From Flavobacterium panacis (GTDB lineage: Bacteria; Bacteroidota; Bacteroidia; Flavobacteriales; Flavobacteriaceae), in NCBI RefSeq assembly GCF_024649945.1, contig NZ_JANKMS010000006.1, positions 186,001 to 250,000 on the forward strand: 64,000 bases of DNA, read 5' to 3'. Both the position numbers and the translations under genes were made by a program. A model generated the notes under the pieces. It was not told where the DNA came from. It worked only from the letters and a program-made list of their open reading frames with translations, and searched no databases. Positions 1 through 7,562 of the stretch are shown in pieces (position 1 is the first letter of the stretch; each line of letters opens with the position of its first letter).

Positions 1-118
1 AACGCAAAGTTTTTTTCTGAACCATATAAGTAATATAAGTTCAATTAAGACAAAACTTAAATTATGTTATATTACTTATATGGTTTAATTTACTTTGCGA
101 CTCTGCGACTTTGCGAGA
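1..118. repeat. Nested palindromic intergenic repeat, family A/B, copy 1
   Basis: A 19-bp perfect inverted repeat (20-38 and 67-85, core AACCATATAAG) lies inside an outer pair of arms (CGCAAAGT at 3-10, ACTTTGCG at 92-99). Related copies lie at 2541-2678 and 4022-4135, and the outer-arm sequence recurs at 27203-27394. The window starts inside the element, so its left end may be missing. The tempting ATG at 64 lies in this repeat, which argues against using it as the start of the next gene. Confidence 0.8.
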
Positions 119-132
119 GAAAAAATAAAAAT

Positions 133-2532
133 ATGTTTAAAAAAATTACACTTGCATTATTGTTTTCGGTATCAATTTTTGCACAAAAACAAGCCAGAAT
201 TGTAGAAGACTTCAACAAAAAATGGAACTTTAAATTAGGAGATTATCCCGAAGCGATAAATGCTAATTATAACGTATCAGATTGGAGAACGCTTCAATTG
301 CCGCACGATTGGAGTATTGAAGGCGCTTTTGATAAAGATGCTAAAACCAAACAAGCGCAAGGATTTTTGCCTGCTGGAAAAGGATGGTATCGTAAAGTTT
401 TTACGATTCCCGCGAGTTGGAAAAGTAAAACAATTTCGATTGAATTTGATGGTGTTTTTAAGAATAGCGAAGTATTCTTAAATGGGAAATCATTGGGAGT
501 TCGTCCAAATGGTTATATCTCATTTGCCTACGATTTGTCTCCGTATTTAAATTATGGACAAGCCAATACTATCGCAGTTAAGGTCGATAATGATTCTCAG
601 CCCAATTCAAGATGGTATACAGGTTCTGGAATTTACAGAAATGTGAGATTGGTGGCTAGCGAAAAATTGCACGTAGGGAAGTGGGGAACTTTTGTAACTA
701 CACCTGAGGTTTCAACAAAGCAATCAAAAGTGCATTTAGAAGTTACAATCAATAACGATAATGATAGTGCCAGAGAATTTACATTGGTGACTTCAATTTT
801 AGATGCTAAGAATAAAGAAGTAGCCAATAAAACTTCGGTAGAGAAAATCGGAGCTAAAACTTTTGAAACTAAAGTGCATAATCTCGATGTTCTAAAGCCA
901 CAATTATGGAATACTGAAAATCCGTATTTGTATAAAGTCATTACAAAAATCTACGAGAAATCGGTACTAGTTGATAATTACGAAACTCCACTTGGATTTA
1001 GATTTTTCAACTTCGATTCAGAAAAAGGATTTTCATTAAACGGTGTTCCAACTAAAATTTACGGAGTTTGCCTGCATCATGATAACGGTGCTTTAGGTGC
1101 TGTAGAAAATATTCATGCTGTTAGAAGAAAACTGACTTTGATGAAAGAAATGGGAGCAAACGCTATTAGAATGTCTCATAATCCTCATTCTTTGGAAATG
1201 ATGCAATTGTGCGACGAAATGGGATTCATCGTTCAGGACGAAGCTTTTGACGTTTGGAAAAAGAAAAAAGTAACCAACGATTACCACAAAGATTGGGATG
1301 CTTGGCACAAACAGGATTTAGAAGATTTTATTAAAAGAGACCGCAATCATCCATCGGTTATGATGTGGAGTATTGGTAATGAAATCAGAGAGCAGTTTGA
1401 CAGCACTGGAATTGCGATTACGAGAGAATTGGCTAAAATTGTAAAGTCATTAGATGTAACTCGTCCCGTAACTTCTGCCTTAACAGAAAATGTGATTGAG
1501 AAGAATTTTATCTATCAATCAGGCGCTTTAGATCTTTTGGGATTCAATTACAAACATGAAGATTATAAGGATTTCCCAACTAAATTTAAAGGGCAAAAAA
1601 TATTAGCTTCAGAAAGTGTTTCAGCTTTAGAAACACGTGGACATTATGATCAATCGGATATTATTCAGGCTTGGCCGGTAAAACACGGTGCTCCATTTGA
1701 TGGAAATGCAGATTGGACGGTTTCGGCTTACGATCAAATAAAATCGTATTGGGGCGCAACGCACGAGGAAAACTGGAAAACAATAAAAAGTCAGGATTTC
1801 ATGGCAGGAACTTTTATCTGGACTGGATTCGATTATATCGGAGAACCAGATCCTTATCCGTTTCCTGCAAGAAGTTCGTATTTCGGAATTGTAGATTTAT
1901 CCGGACTTCCAAAAGATGTATATTATATGTACCAAAGCGAATGGTCAAATAAAACGGTTTTGCATATTTTACCACATTGGAACTGGAAAAAAGATCAGGA
2001 AATCAACGTTTGGGCGTATTACAACAATGCAGATGAAGTGGAATTATTCTTAAATGGAAAATCATTAGGAAAGAAATCAAAACAAAATGATGATCTACAT
2101 ATTTCTTGGAAAGTGAAGTTCGAACCGGGAACTTTAAAAGCGGTTTCAAGAAAGAATGGAAAAGTAGTTTTAGAGAAAGAAATTAAAACCGCTGGAGAAG
2201 CTTCTAAACTGAATTTAGAAGCAGATAAAAAAGTGATTAAAAATGATACTTACGATTTAGTTTACGTAACGGTTTCGATGACAGATAAAGACGGGAATTT
2301 AGTTCCCGATGCAATGGATTTAATCAATTTTGAAGTTACGGGCGGAGGAAAATTAGTTGGAGTTGATAATGGTTATCAAGCCAATTTGGAATCTTTTAAA
2401 GCGAATTCCTGTACGCTTTTTAACGGAAAATGTGTTGCGATTATTCAATCTAATGGAAAGAAAGAAAATATTCAGTTGAAAGCGAGTGTAGGAAATTTAC
2501 AAACTTCTGTTGTTGAAGTTAAGGTAGAATAG
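133..2532 (+). CDS. GH2 glycoside hydrolase, beta-galactosidase-like, exported
   Basis: A 799-residue exported glycosidase, probably a beta-galactosidase; a related beta-glycosidase activity is possible. Residues 1-17 form a signal peptide (MFKKITLALLFSVSIFAQ). The order of domains is GH2 sugar-binding (about 20-175), immunoglobulin-like (about 178-285), TIM barrel (about 290-590), a DUF4982-like module (about 615-680) and a C-terminal invasin-like GH2_C domain (about 695-795). The acid/base is Glu417 in SIGNE. The likely nucleophile is Glu494 in ILASESVSALETRG, which matches the SETxSAxxxRG motif of DUF4982-type GH2 enzymes. The frame stays open to an ATG at 64, but that start would add 23 residues encoded by a palindromic repeat in front of the signal peptide, so 133 is preferred. 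The gene stands alone between repeat copies. Confidence 0.9.
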   Translation: MFKKITLALLFSVSIFAQKQARIVEDFNKKWNFKLGDYPEAINANYNVSDWRTLQLPHDWSIEGAFDKDAKTKQAQGFLPAGKGWYRKVFTIPASWKSKTISIEFDGVFKNSEVFLNGKSLGVRPNGYISFAYDLSPYLNYGQANTIAVKVDNDSQPNSRWYTGSGIYRNVRLVASEKLHVGKWGTFVTTPEVSTKQSKVHLEVTINNDNDSAREFTLVTSILDAKNKEVANKTSVEKIGAKTFETKVHNLDVLKPQLWNTENPYLYKVITKIYEKSVLVDNYETPLGFRFFNFDSEKGFSLNGVPTKIYGVCLHHDNGALGAVENIHAVRRKLTLMKEMGANAIRMSHNPHSLEMMQLCDEMGFIVQDEAFDVWKKKKVTNDYHKDWDAWHKQDLEDFIKRDRNHPSVMMWSIGNEIREQFDSTGIAITRELAKIVKSLDVTRPVTSALTENVIEKNFIYQSGALDLLGFNYKHEDYKDFPTKFKGQKILASESVSALETRGHYDQSDIIQAWPVKHGAPFDGNADWTVSAYDQIKSYWGATHEENWKTIKSQDFMAGTFIWTGFDYIGEPDPYPFPARSSYFGIVDLSGLPKDVYYMYQSEWSNKTVLHILPHWNWKKDQEINVWAYYNNADEVELFLNGKSLGKKSKQNDDLHISWKVKFEPGTLKAVSRKNGKVVLEKEIKTAGEASKLNLEADKKVIKNDTYDLVYVTVSMTDKDGNLVPDAMDLINFEVTGGGKLVGVDNGYQANLESFKANSCTLFNGKCVAIIQSNGKKENIQLKASVGNLQTSVVEVKVE

Positions 2533-2540
2533 ATTTATTG

Positions 2541-2678
2541 CTCGCAAAGTCGCTAAGACGCGAAGTTTTTTGAACCATATAAGTCATGTAAGAGATTTTA
2601 AGTTTTTACTTAATTGAACTTATATGGCTTATATGGTTTATTTTTTATATAATCTTTGTGCCTTCGCGACTTTGCGAG
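2541..2678. repeat. Nested palindromic intergenic repeat, family A/B, copy 2
   Basis: Outer arms start CTCGCAAAGTCGC (2541) and end GCGACTTTGCGAG (2678). An inner inverted repeat has AACCATATAAG at 2573-2583 and its complement at 2628-2638. The element fills most of the gap between the GH2 gene and the DUF4272 gene. Confidence 0.8.
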
Positions 2679-2766
2679 ATTTTTAATAATATGCTTTGAA
2701 GTATTGTTTGTGCTTTTTTATAAAATTAAACCTATATTAGCTTAAATAACATTTAAAAGCCGTAAA

Positions 2767-3978
2767 ATGACTTGTACAATTTATTCGCATCATTTAGGAC
2801 TGGATAAAATCAAACAAATATTTCTTTCTCATGTTCCTAAAGGAGTTTTTTCTGTCAATGGTGAAAACCTCGAATTTGAAGTAAAAGGCGGAATCTTAAG
2901 TCCGTCAAAAAAAGTGACCATTTTTTACAGAGAAAGAGCTGTTCCTTCTTATCAAATTCCGCAAATTGACGATTCTGAATTAACTGCCAATTTAAAAGGA
3001 TTGTATGGTTTTGTAGATTCGCTACCAACTGATAATGAAAAGGTAAAAGGATTGTTTCTTCATAAAATACAAACGCTGAATTCTGAATTTTCTATTCGTG
3101 AAGACAAAGGAGAACTAAAAGAATTGAAAGCTATTATAGCCGATCTTGCAAAGGAATTTGATGCTGTTTTGTTTGTTCAGCCTAAAACTATTATTAGTAA
3201 ATCTGAAACACAGCATTTTTTAAATAAAGATCTAAATCTGATTATTAATACAGAAGGAAAATGTGAAATAGATAATTTAGAAGTTCATATCAATTCCGAA
3301 TATTTTGATAACGATCAGAATGAATTAGAAGAAGATCAAATTGAAAGAAAAGCCAAAAATGAAGAAATTCTTGAAAGGAAAAATATTAAAATCAACAAAC
3401 ATTTGCCTTGTATTGAATCGGAAAGAGAAACTACAATTCGGTCAGCAAAAGAAATAGCTGAAAGAGTGAGTGTTTTGGCCGTAACGAATTTGGTGGCTTT
3501 TAATAGTATTTCACCAGAAGAAGCTGTTGATTATTTAAAAAATTATAAACTTTGGGAGTCTGTAACAGAAGGCGAAAAAGAGTTTTTAGCAAATCCAACA
3601 GATGACAGGAAAATGTATGAAACTTGGAAATGTGAAGGAATCTGGACATTAACCTGGGCTTTGAAAAAAGTAGAAACTCTTGATTTTCCAAGCGAGTTTT
3701 GCAATCTGGAAAATATCAGTGCAGAGAATTATCCTGTTGGAAAAGACAAAGATCCTTTTGATTTTATAAATGCAGTGAATGAAGTTCGCTCTAAAAAAGA
3801 AATTTTAGATGCAGCCGATTTGTATTACAGATACAATTGGGCTTGTGTAGACGAAAGAATTAAAGGAAATCAAATTGAAGGCATTAATCCTGGAATTGTT
3901 TACGAAAGACAATACGCACTTAATTGGCTGATTCATTATATGGGTCAAGATTGGGATAACGTAACTTGTGATACTTAA
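2767..3978 (+). CDS. DUF4272 domain protein
   Basis: A 403-residue soluble protein with no signal peptide, presumably cytoplasmic, of unknown function. The C-terminal half (about 220-403) fits DUF4272: it opens with RSAKEIAERVSVLAVTN, carries a WKCEGIWTLTWAL segment, and ends with the family pattern EILDAADLYYRYNWACVDE followed by ERQYALNWL and WDNVTCDT. The N-terminal half (1-140) looks like a separate alpha/beta domain that I do not recognise, joined through a charged linker (about 175-215, rich in Glu and Lys). It lies between two copies of the A/B repeat and has no obvious operon partner. No biochemical role is known to me for DUF4272. Confidence 0.8.
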   Translation: MTCTIYSHHLGLDKIKQIFLSHVPKGVFSVNGENLEFEVKGGILSPSKKVTIFYRERAVPSYQIPQIDDSELTANLKGLYGFVDSLPTDNEKVKGLFLHKIQTLNSEFSIREDKGELKELKAIIADLAKEFDAVLFVQPKTIISKSETQHFLNKDLNLIINTEGKCEIDNLEVHINSEYFDNDQNELEEDQIERKAKNEEILERKNIKINKHLPCIESERETTIRSAKEIAERVSVLAVTNLVAFNSISPEEAVDYLKNYKLWESVTEGEKEFLANPTDDRKMYETWKCEGIWTLTWALKKVETLDFPSEFCNLENISAENYPVGKDKDPFDFINAVNEVRSKKEILDAADLYYRYNWACVDERIKGNQIEGINPGIVYERQYALNWLIHYMGQDWDNVTCDT

Positions 3979-4021
3979 TAAGTAGATAGTTTTATTGCTT
4001 GCAATCCCAATAACCATCGGG

Positions 4022-4135
4022 AGCTAAGACGCAAATTTTTTGAACCATATAAGTTATGTAAGTAATTTAAGTTTTTGCTTAATTGAACTTATATGACTTA
4101 TATGGTTTGTTTTTTAAAATTTTACGTTTTAGCGA
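4022..4135. repeat. Nested palindromic intergenic repeat, family A/B, copy 3 (degenerate)
   Basis: Inner arms AACCATATAAGT (4043-4054) and ACTTATATGGTT (4096-4107) are perfect. The outer arms (GCTAAGACGCAAATTTTT against its imperfect complement ending near 4135) have decayed. The loop shares CTTAATTGAACTTATATG with copy 2, so copies 2 and 3 are closer to each other than to copy 1. Confidence 0.75.
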
Positions 4136-4172
4136 CTTCCGAAGATTCTTTATATATTTATAAAAAAACAAA

Positions 4173-4730
4173 ATGACTCCTACTTTTTTTGCAGATCAGA
4201 AAGACTTTAGAAAATGGCTTGAGAAAAACCATCAGAAAGAAAAAGAACTTTTGGTTGGTTTTTATAAAGTTACAAGCAAAAAGCCTTCTATGAGTTGGTC
4301 AGAATCTGTTGATCAAGCGCTTTGTTTTGGCTGGATTGACGGCGTTCGAAAGTCGGTTGATAAAGACAGTTATACGATTCGTTTTACACCCAGAAAGACT
4401 TCTAGTATTTGGAGCGCTATCAATATTCAGAAAATAGAAGATTTAACTAAAGCGGGTTTAATGACCAATGCAGGTTTAAAAGCGTTTAGTTTTAGAACAG
4501 AAAATAAATCTAAAATTTATTCGCATGAAAAAGAACCAGTTCCGCTTTTAGAGGCTTATGAAAAGCAATTTAAAACCAATAAAATAGCGTGGGAGTTTTT
4601 TGAGAAACAAGCACCATCTTATAAGAAAGTAATGGTTCATTGGATCATGAGCGCTAAACAAGAAAAAACACAATTGTCGAGACTTGAAAAAACAATTATA
4701 GAGAGTGAAAATCAAAAAAGAGTCATGTAA
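4173..4730 (+). CDS. YdeI/OmpD-associated family protein
   Basis: A 185-residue cytoplasmic protein of the YdeI/OmpD-associated family (COG4430 type), sometimes called bacteriocin-protection protein. The diagnostic segment is SVDQALCFGWIDGVRKSVD followed by FTPRKTSSIWSAIN, then a helical region with LTKAGLMTNAGL. The C-terminus (about 140-175) has the usual KKVMVHWIMSAKQEKT tail helix. In enterobacteria the family has been linked to resistance to cationic antimicrobial peptides, but the mechanism is unclear and that role is not shown here. It lies 48 bp upstream of the next membrane protein gene, so the two may be cotranscribed. Confidence 0.85.
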   Translation: MTPTFFADQKDFRKWLEKNHQKEKELLVGFYKVTSKKPSMSWSESVDQALCFGWIDGVRKSVDKDSYTIRFTPRKTSSIWSAINIQKIEDLTKAGLMTNAGLKAFSFRTENKSKIYSHEKEPVPLLEAYEKQFKTNKIAWEFFEKQAPSYKKVMVHWIMSAKQEKTQLSRLEKTIIESENQKRVM

Positions 4731-4778
4731 AACTTTAGAATAAAATTTCTATTTTAGTCTACTGACATAAATAGGATT

Positions 4779-5423
4779 ATGGAAATCGAAAATACCACAA
4801 AGATTAAAGGGGAAATTTTGCTGGGTATTATTTTTGCTCTCGAATTATACGCCTTGCCTGTTCAGTTTTATTTGCTATTAAAAGGTTCTGAATTTACTTT
4901 CTTCAGTGCCCCAGTTCGTTTTTTTAGCTTCTTTACTATTCTGACCAATACAATAGTTTTCTTTTGTAGCGCACTATTGCTGTTTGGAGGAAAATGTAAA
5001 TTAAATTCCTTTTTTAAAAAGTGTACAACCATTACTGCAATCACGGTTTATATTTTAATTGTCGGAATGGTTTTTAATCTCCTTCTTCGTTCCCTTATTG
5101 ATTTAAAAGGGCATCATCTTATTGTGAGCGAAATATTTCATACGGTTGTTCCAGTTTTGTTTTTCTTGTATTGGCTAGTTTTTGTCAGTCCAGAAAAAAT
5201 TTCATTTAAGGTTATTTCGTTTTGGCTGATTTATCCGATTATGTATATCATTTACACTTTGTTTCACGGAATAATGACAAATTTTTATCCTTATCCGTTT
5301 ATTGATGTTACTAAATTAGGTTTTGAAACCGCTCTTATAAACGGAACTTTTGTTTTAATTGCTTTTGTGGTTTTGTCTGTTATACTGATTTCTATTTCCA
5401 AAATGAGAACTAAAGAGATTTAG
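4779..5423 (+). CDS. Pr6Pr-like integral membrane protein
   Basis: A 214-residue polytopic inner-membrane protein with about six hydrophobic segments (roughly residues 13-33, 45-68, 84-106, 121-141, 148-170 and 188-208). The overall pattern fits the Pr6Pr family (six-helix, FAR-17a/AIG1-like): an FFTILTNTIVFFCSALLL segment, a conserved HTVVPVLFFLYWLVF helix, and YPIMYIIYTLFHGI followed by FYPYPFID. The function of bacterial members is unknown. It has a Lys/Arg-rich C-terminus (SKMRTKEI). It may form a short unit with the YdeI-like gene upstream. Confidence 0.75.
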   Translation: MEIENTTKIKGEILLGIIFALELYALPVQFYLLLKGSEFTFFSAPVRFFSFFTILTNTIVFFCSALLLFGGKCKLNSFFKKCTTITAITVYILIVGMVFNLLLRSLIDLKGHHLIVSEIFHTVVPVLFFLYWLVFVSPEKISFKVISFWLIYPIMYIIYTLFHGIMTNFYPYPFIDVTKLGFETALINGTFVLIAFVVLSVILISISKMRTKEI

Positions 5424-5603
5424 ATTTTATTTATAAAAACAAAAATCAAATTATTACGTATATTTAGTATAAACCATTTTTCAAAATTTGAGAATTCTAA
5501 TGACTTGAAACCAAAAAAGCATTCTATTCTTACTTTTTTGCAGTGCTTTAAGGAATTTGATGATAATTATTTTGTAAAAATGATGTTTTGTTGATATAAA
5601 ATT

Positions 5604-5611
5604 TATATTTG
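5604..5611 (+). promoter_or_regulatory. Probable -7 element (TATATTTG) of the ECF sigma gene
   Basis: TATATTTG matches the Bacteroidota -7 consensus TAnnTTTG. No well-spaced -33 TTG box is evident. Transcription would start near 5616, leaving a leader of about 17 nt before the proposed ATT start at 5633 and containing AGGAAG (5621-5626). Confidence 0.5.
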
Positions 5612-5632
5612 CGCAAATAAAGGAAGACAAAG

Positions 5633-6175
5633 ATTAGCTCAGAACAAGGAAATATTAGAATTGATGAAGCTTACTACAAAGAACTATTTTATTCTTTGTA
5701 TCCAAGGCTTGTGAGCTATAGTTTAAACTTTGTTAAGGACAATTTCCTGGCCGAAGAAGTTGTCGAAAATGTAATGTTACAACTTTGGGAAAACCGTGTG
5801 AAGTTTGAAAAGATAAATGATGTAAAATCATATCTCTACACCATGGTTCGAAACGGTTCTTTATTGGCTTTGAAGAAAGAACAAAAAGTGGTAGAACTCG
5901 ACCATAAACTTTCTGATGAAACTACAGAATTTGATTTTAATATTCTGGAAGAGGAATTATATTCTGATTTAATTGATGCTTTAAATTCGTTACCTGAAAA
6001 ATGTAAAGAAGTTTTTGAACTTTCTTGTTTAGAAGGAATGAAATACAAAGATATTGCCGAACAGCTTAATATTTCTATCAATACCGTCAAGTCGCAACGT
6101 GCCAGAGCGATAGAATTATTGAAGGAAAAACTTAAAAATCACTCTGAACTTTTATTTATTTTGCTTTTTCTTTAA
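5633..6175 (+). CDS. ECF RNA polymerase sigma factor, FecI type, with non-ATG start
   Basis: About 180 residues. It directs RNA polymerase to target promoters, here probably the following SusCD operon, under control of the FecR protein encoded next. Sigma region 2 runs from about residue 18 (FYSLYPRLVSYSLNFV) through SYLYTMVRNGSLLALKK. Sigma region 4 is at about 122-172 (LNSLPEKCKEVFELSCLEG, then helix-turn-helix YKDIAEQLNISINTVKSQRA). No ATG or GTG exists in frame between the stop at 5618 and the conserved domain. The first TTG (5696) would delete the start of region 2. ATT at 5633 lies 6 nt after AGGAAG and just downstream of a -7 box, giving the usual family length, so I place the start there. 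A sequencing error is the alternative. Confidence 0.8.
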   Translation: MSSEQGNIRIDEAYYKELFYSLYPRLVSYSLNFVKDNFLAEEVVENVMLQLWENRVKFEKINDVKSYLYTMVRNGSLLALKKEQKVVELDHKLSDETTEFDFNILEEELYSDLIDALNSLPEKCKEVFELSCLEGMKYKDIAEQLNISINTVKSQRARAIELLKEKLKNHSELLFILLFL

Positions 6176-6275
6176 AAAAAATCAAAAAACCTTCCACCCA
6201 TTTTTGATGTTTCGTACTCTTAGTTATATAACATTTACTTAAAGTGTTAATAACCGATACTTAATATCAAAAAAT

Positions 6276-7463
6276 ATGTCCCAAGGAAAGAAAGAATTTG
6301 TAATCGCTGCTCTCATAAGAAAAGAACTGCTTACGGGAGAATTATCGATTGAAGAAAATGCTCTTTTGCAAGAGTGGCTTTCTGTACCCGAAAATCAAGA
6401 ATATTATCAGAAAGTTATTGATTTAGAAACTTTAAAGGGAAAAGAAAGATTTTATAATGCGGTCAATACTGATGCAGCTTTCGAAAGAATTAAGGAAAAA
6501 CTTGGTTTTGAAGATTCACCTGTAATTTCACTTTTCAACTATAGAAAAGTATGGAGATATGCTGCAATTTTAGTTTTCTTAGCTGGAATCTCTTCTGTTT
6601 TCTTTTATCTGAATAAAACTGGAGAGCCAAAAAAGGAAGAAGTAGTGGTAAAAAGTATTGAGCCACAATACAATCATCCGACCCTGGTTTTGGCAGACGG
6701 AACGGTTGTTTCTTTAGAACCTAAAAAAGAAAAAATTGTTTCTAAGAACGGAGTCATCTCTAATGTAAACAAAGTCTTGGTTTACGATGCAAAAGCACTC
6801 AACGGAAAAGTTTCTACAGGAGAAAATAGTTTGATTGTGCCAGTTGGTGGTATTTATGCAGTTAATCTTTCAGATGGAACTAAAGTTTGGCTGAATTCAA
6901 AATCTACTTTAAAATATCCAGTTGAATTTAGTGGAAATACACGTAACGTAACTTTAGAAGGAGAAGCTTACTTTGAAGTAAGTAAAGATCCGAAGGCTCC
7001 ATTTACAGTAAAAACTAAATCTGGAAACGTAACTGTTTTAGGAACTCATTTTAATGTGAGCGCTTACGAAGAAGACAAAAATTTTGAAACGACTCTTGCT
7101 GAAGGAAAAGTAAAAGTTTCTGAAGATAATCAAACAGTCGTTTTAAATCCAGGGCAACAAGCTCGTTCTAAAAATGCAGGTCTGAGTGTTGTCGATGTTG
7201 ATCCATCTGTTTATACGGCTTGGAAAGATGGTAAGTTTTATTTTGAAAATGAAAATCTAAAAAACATTTTGACCAAAATGGCAAGATGGTACAACTTTAA
7301 TGTGAAGTTCGAACAAAAAGCATTAGAGCAGATTAAATTCACAGGAATCGTTTTGAAAGACGAACCAATAGATCGTTTTCTTGATGTCATTAGTAAATCA
7401 TCCAATGTTAAATATAAAATAACCAAAGTAAACCAAACGTATGAAGTAACCGTAAGTAAGTAA
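6276..7463 (+). CDS. FecR family anti-sigma factor
   Basis: A 395-residue inner-membrane regulator that would hold the adjacent ECF sigma factor and relay a signal from the outer-membrane SusC. The N-terminal 90 residues are the cytoplasmic sigma-binding part. One membrane span is at about 91-112 (VWRYAAILVFLAGISSVFFY). The periplasmic FecR domain is at about 180-280 (motifs LSDGTKVWLNSKSTLKYP, GEAYFEVSKD and VLGTHFNV). The C-terminal DUF4974 domain is at about 320-390 (FENENLKNILTKMARWYN, ending in YEVTVSK). The order sigma, FecR, STN-type SusC is the standard Bacteroidota cell-surface signalling arrangement. Confidence 0.93.
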   Translation: MSQGKKEFVIAALIRKELLTGELSIEENALLQEWLSVPENQEYYQKVIDLETLKGKERFYNAVNTDAAFERIKEKLGFEDSPVISLFNYRKVWRYAAILVFLAGISSVFFYLNKTGEPKKEEVVVKSIEPQYNHPTLVLADGTVVSLEPKKEKIVSKNGVISNVNKVLVYDAKALNGKVSTGENSLIVPVGGIYAVNLSDGTKVWLNSKSTLKYPVEFSGNTRNVTLEGEAYFEVSKDPKAPFTVKTKSGNVTVLGTHFNVSAYEEDKNFETTLAEGKVKVSEDNQTVVLNPGQQARSKNAGLSVVDVDPSVYTAWKDGKFYFENENLKNILTKMARWYNFNVKFEQKALEQIKFTGIVLKDEPIDRFLDVISKSSNVKYKITKVNQTYEVTVSK

Positions 7464-7472
7464 AAAAGAAAA

Positions 7473-7498
7473 CCGGAAAATATTGCAGTATTTCCCGG
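7473..7498 (+). other. Imperfect hairpin between fecR-like and susC-like genes
   Basis: CCGGAAAATA and TATTTCCCGG can pair as ten bases with one mismatch around the 6-nt loop TTGCAG, directly after the FecR stop codon. There is no T-tract. It may reduce read-through or protect a processed mRNA end between the low-abundance regulator and the abundant SusC message. That role is inference. Confidence 0.35.
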
Positions 7499-7562
7499 CG
7501 AGTATTTGTTCAGTCGACAAAAAGAGTTCGAAATCAATTAACCAACCAAAACATTTAAAAGT

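Noticed and set aside
64..132. Upstream ATG giving a GH2 protein 23 residues longer
   Set aside because: These codons lie in a palindromic repeat and would put non-signal residues before a clear signal peptide starting at 133.
5424..5600. Small RNA or riboswitch before the sigma gene
   Set aside because: The stretch is AT-rich with only weak pairing (AAAGCA/TGCTTT); I see no recognised RNA fold.
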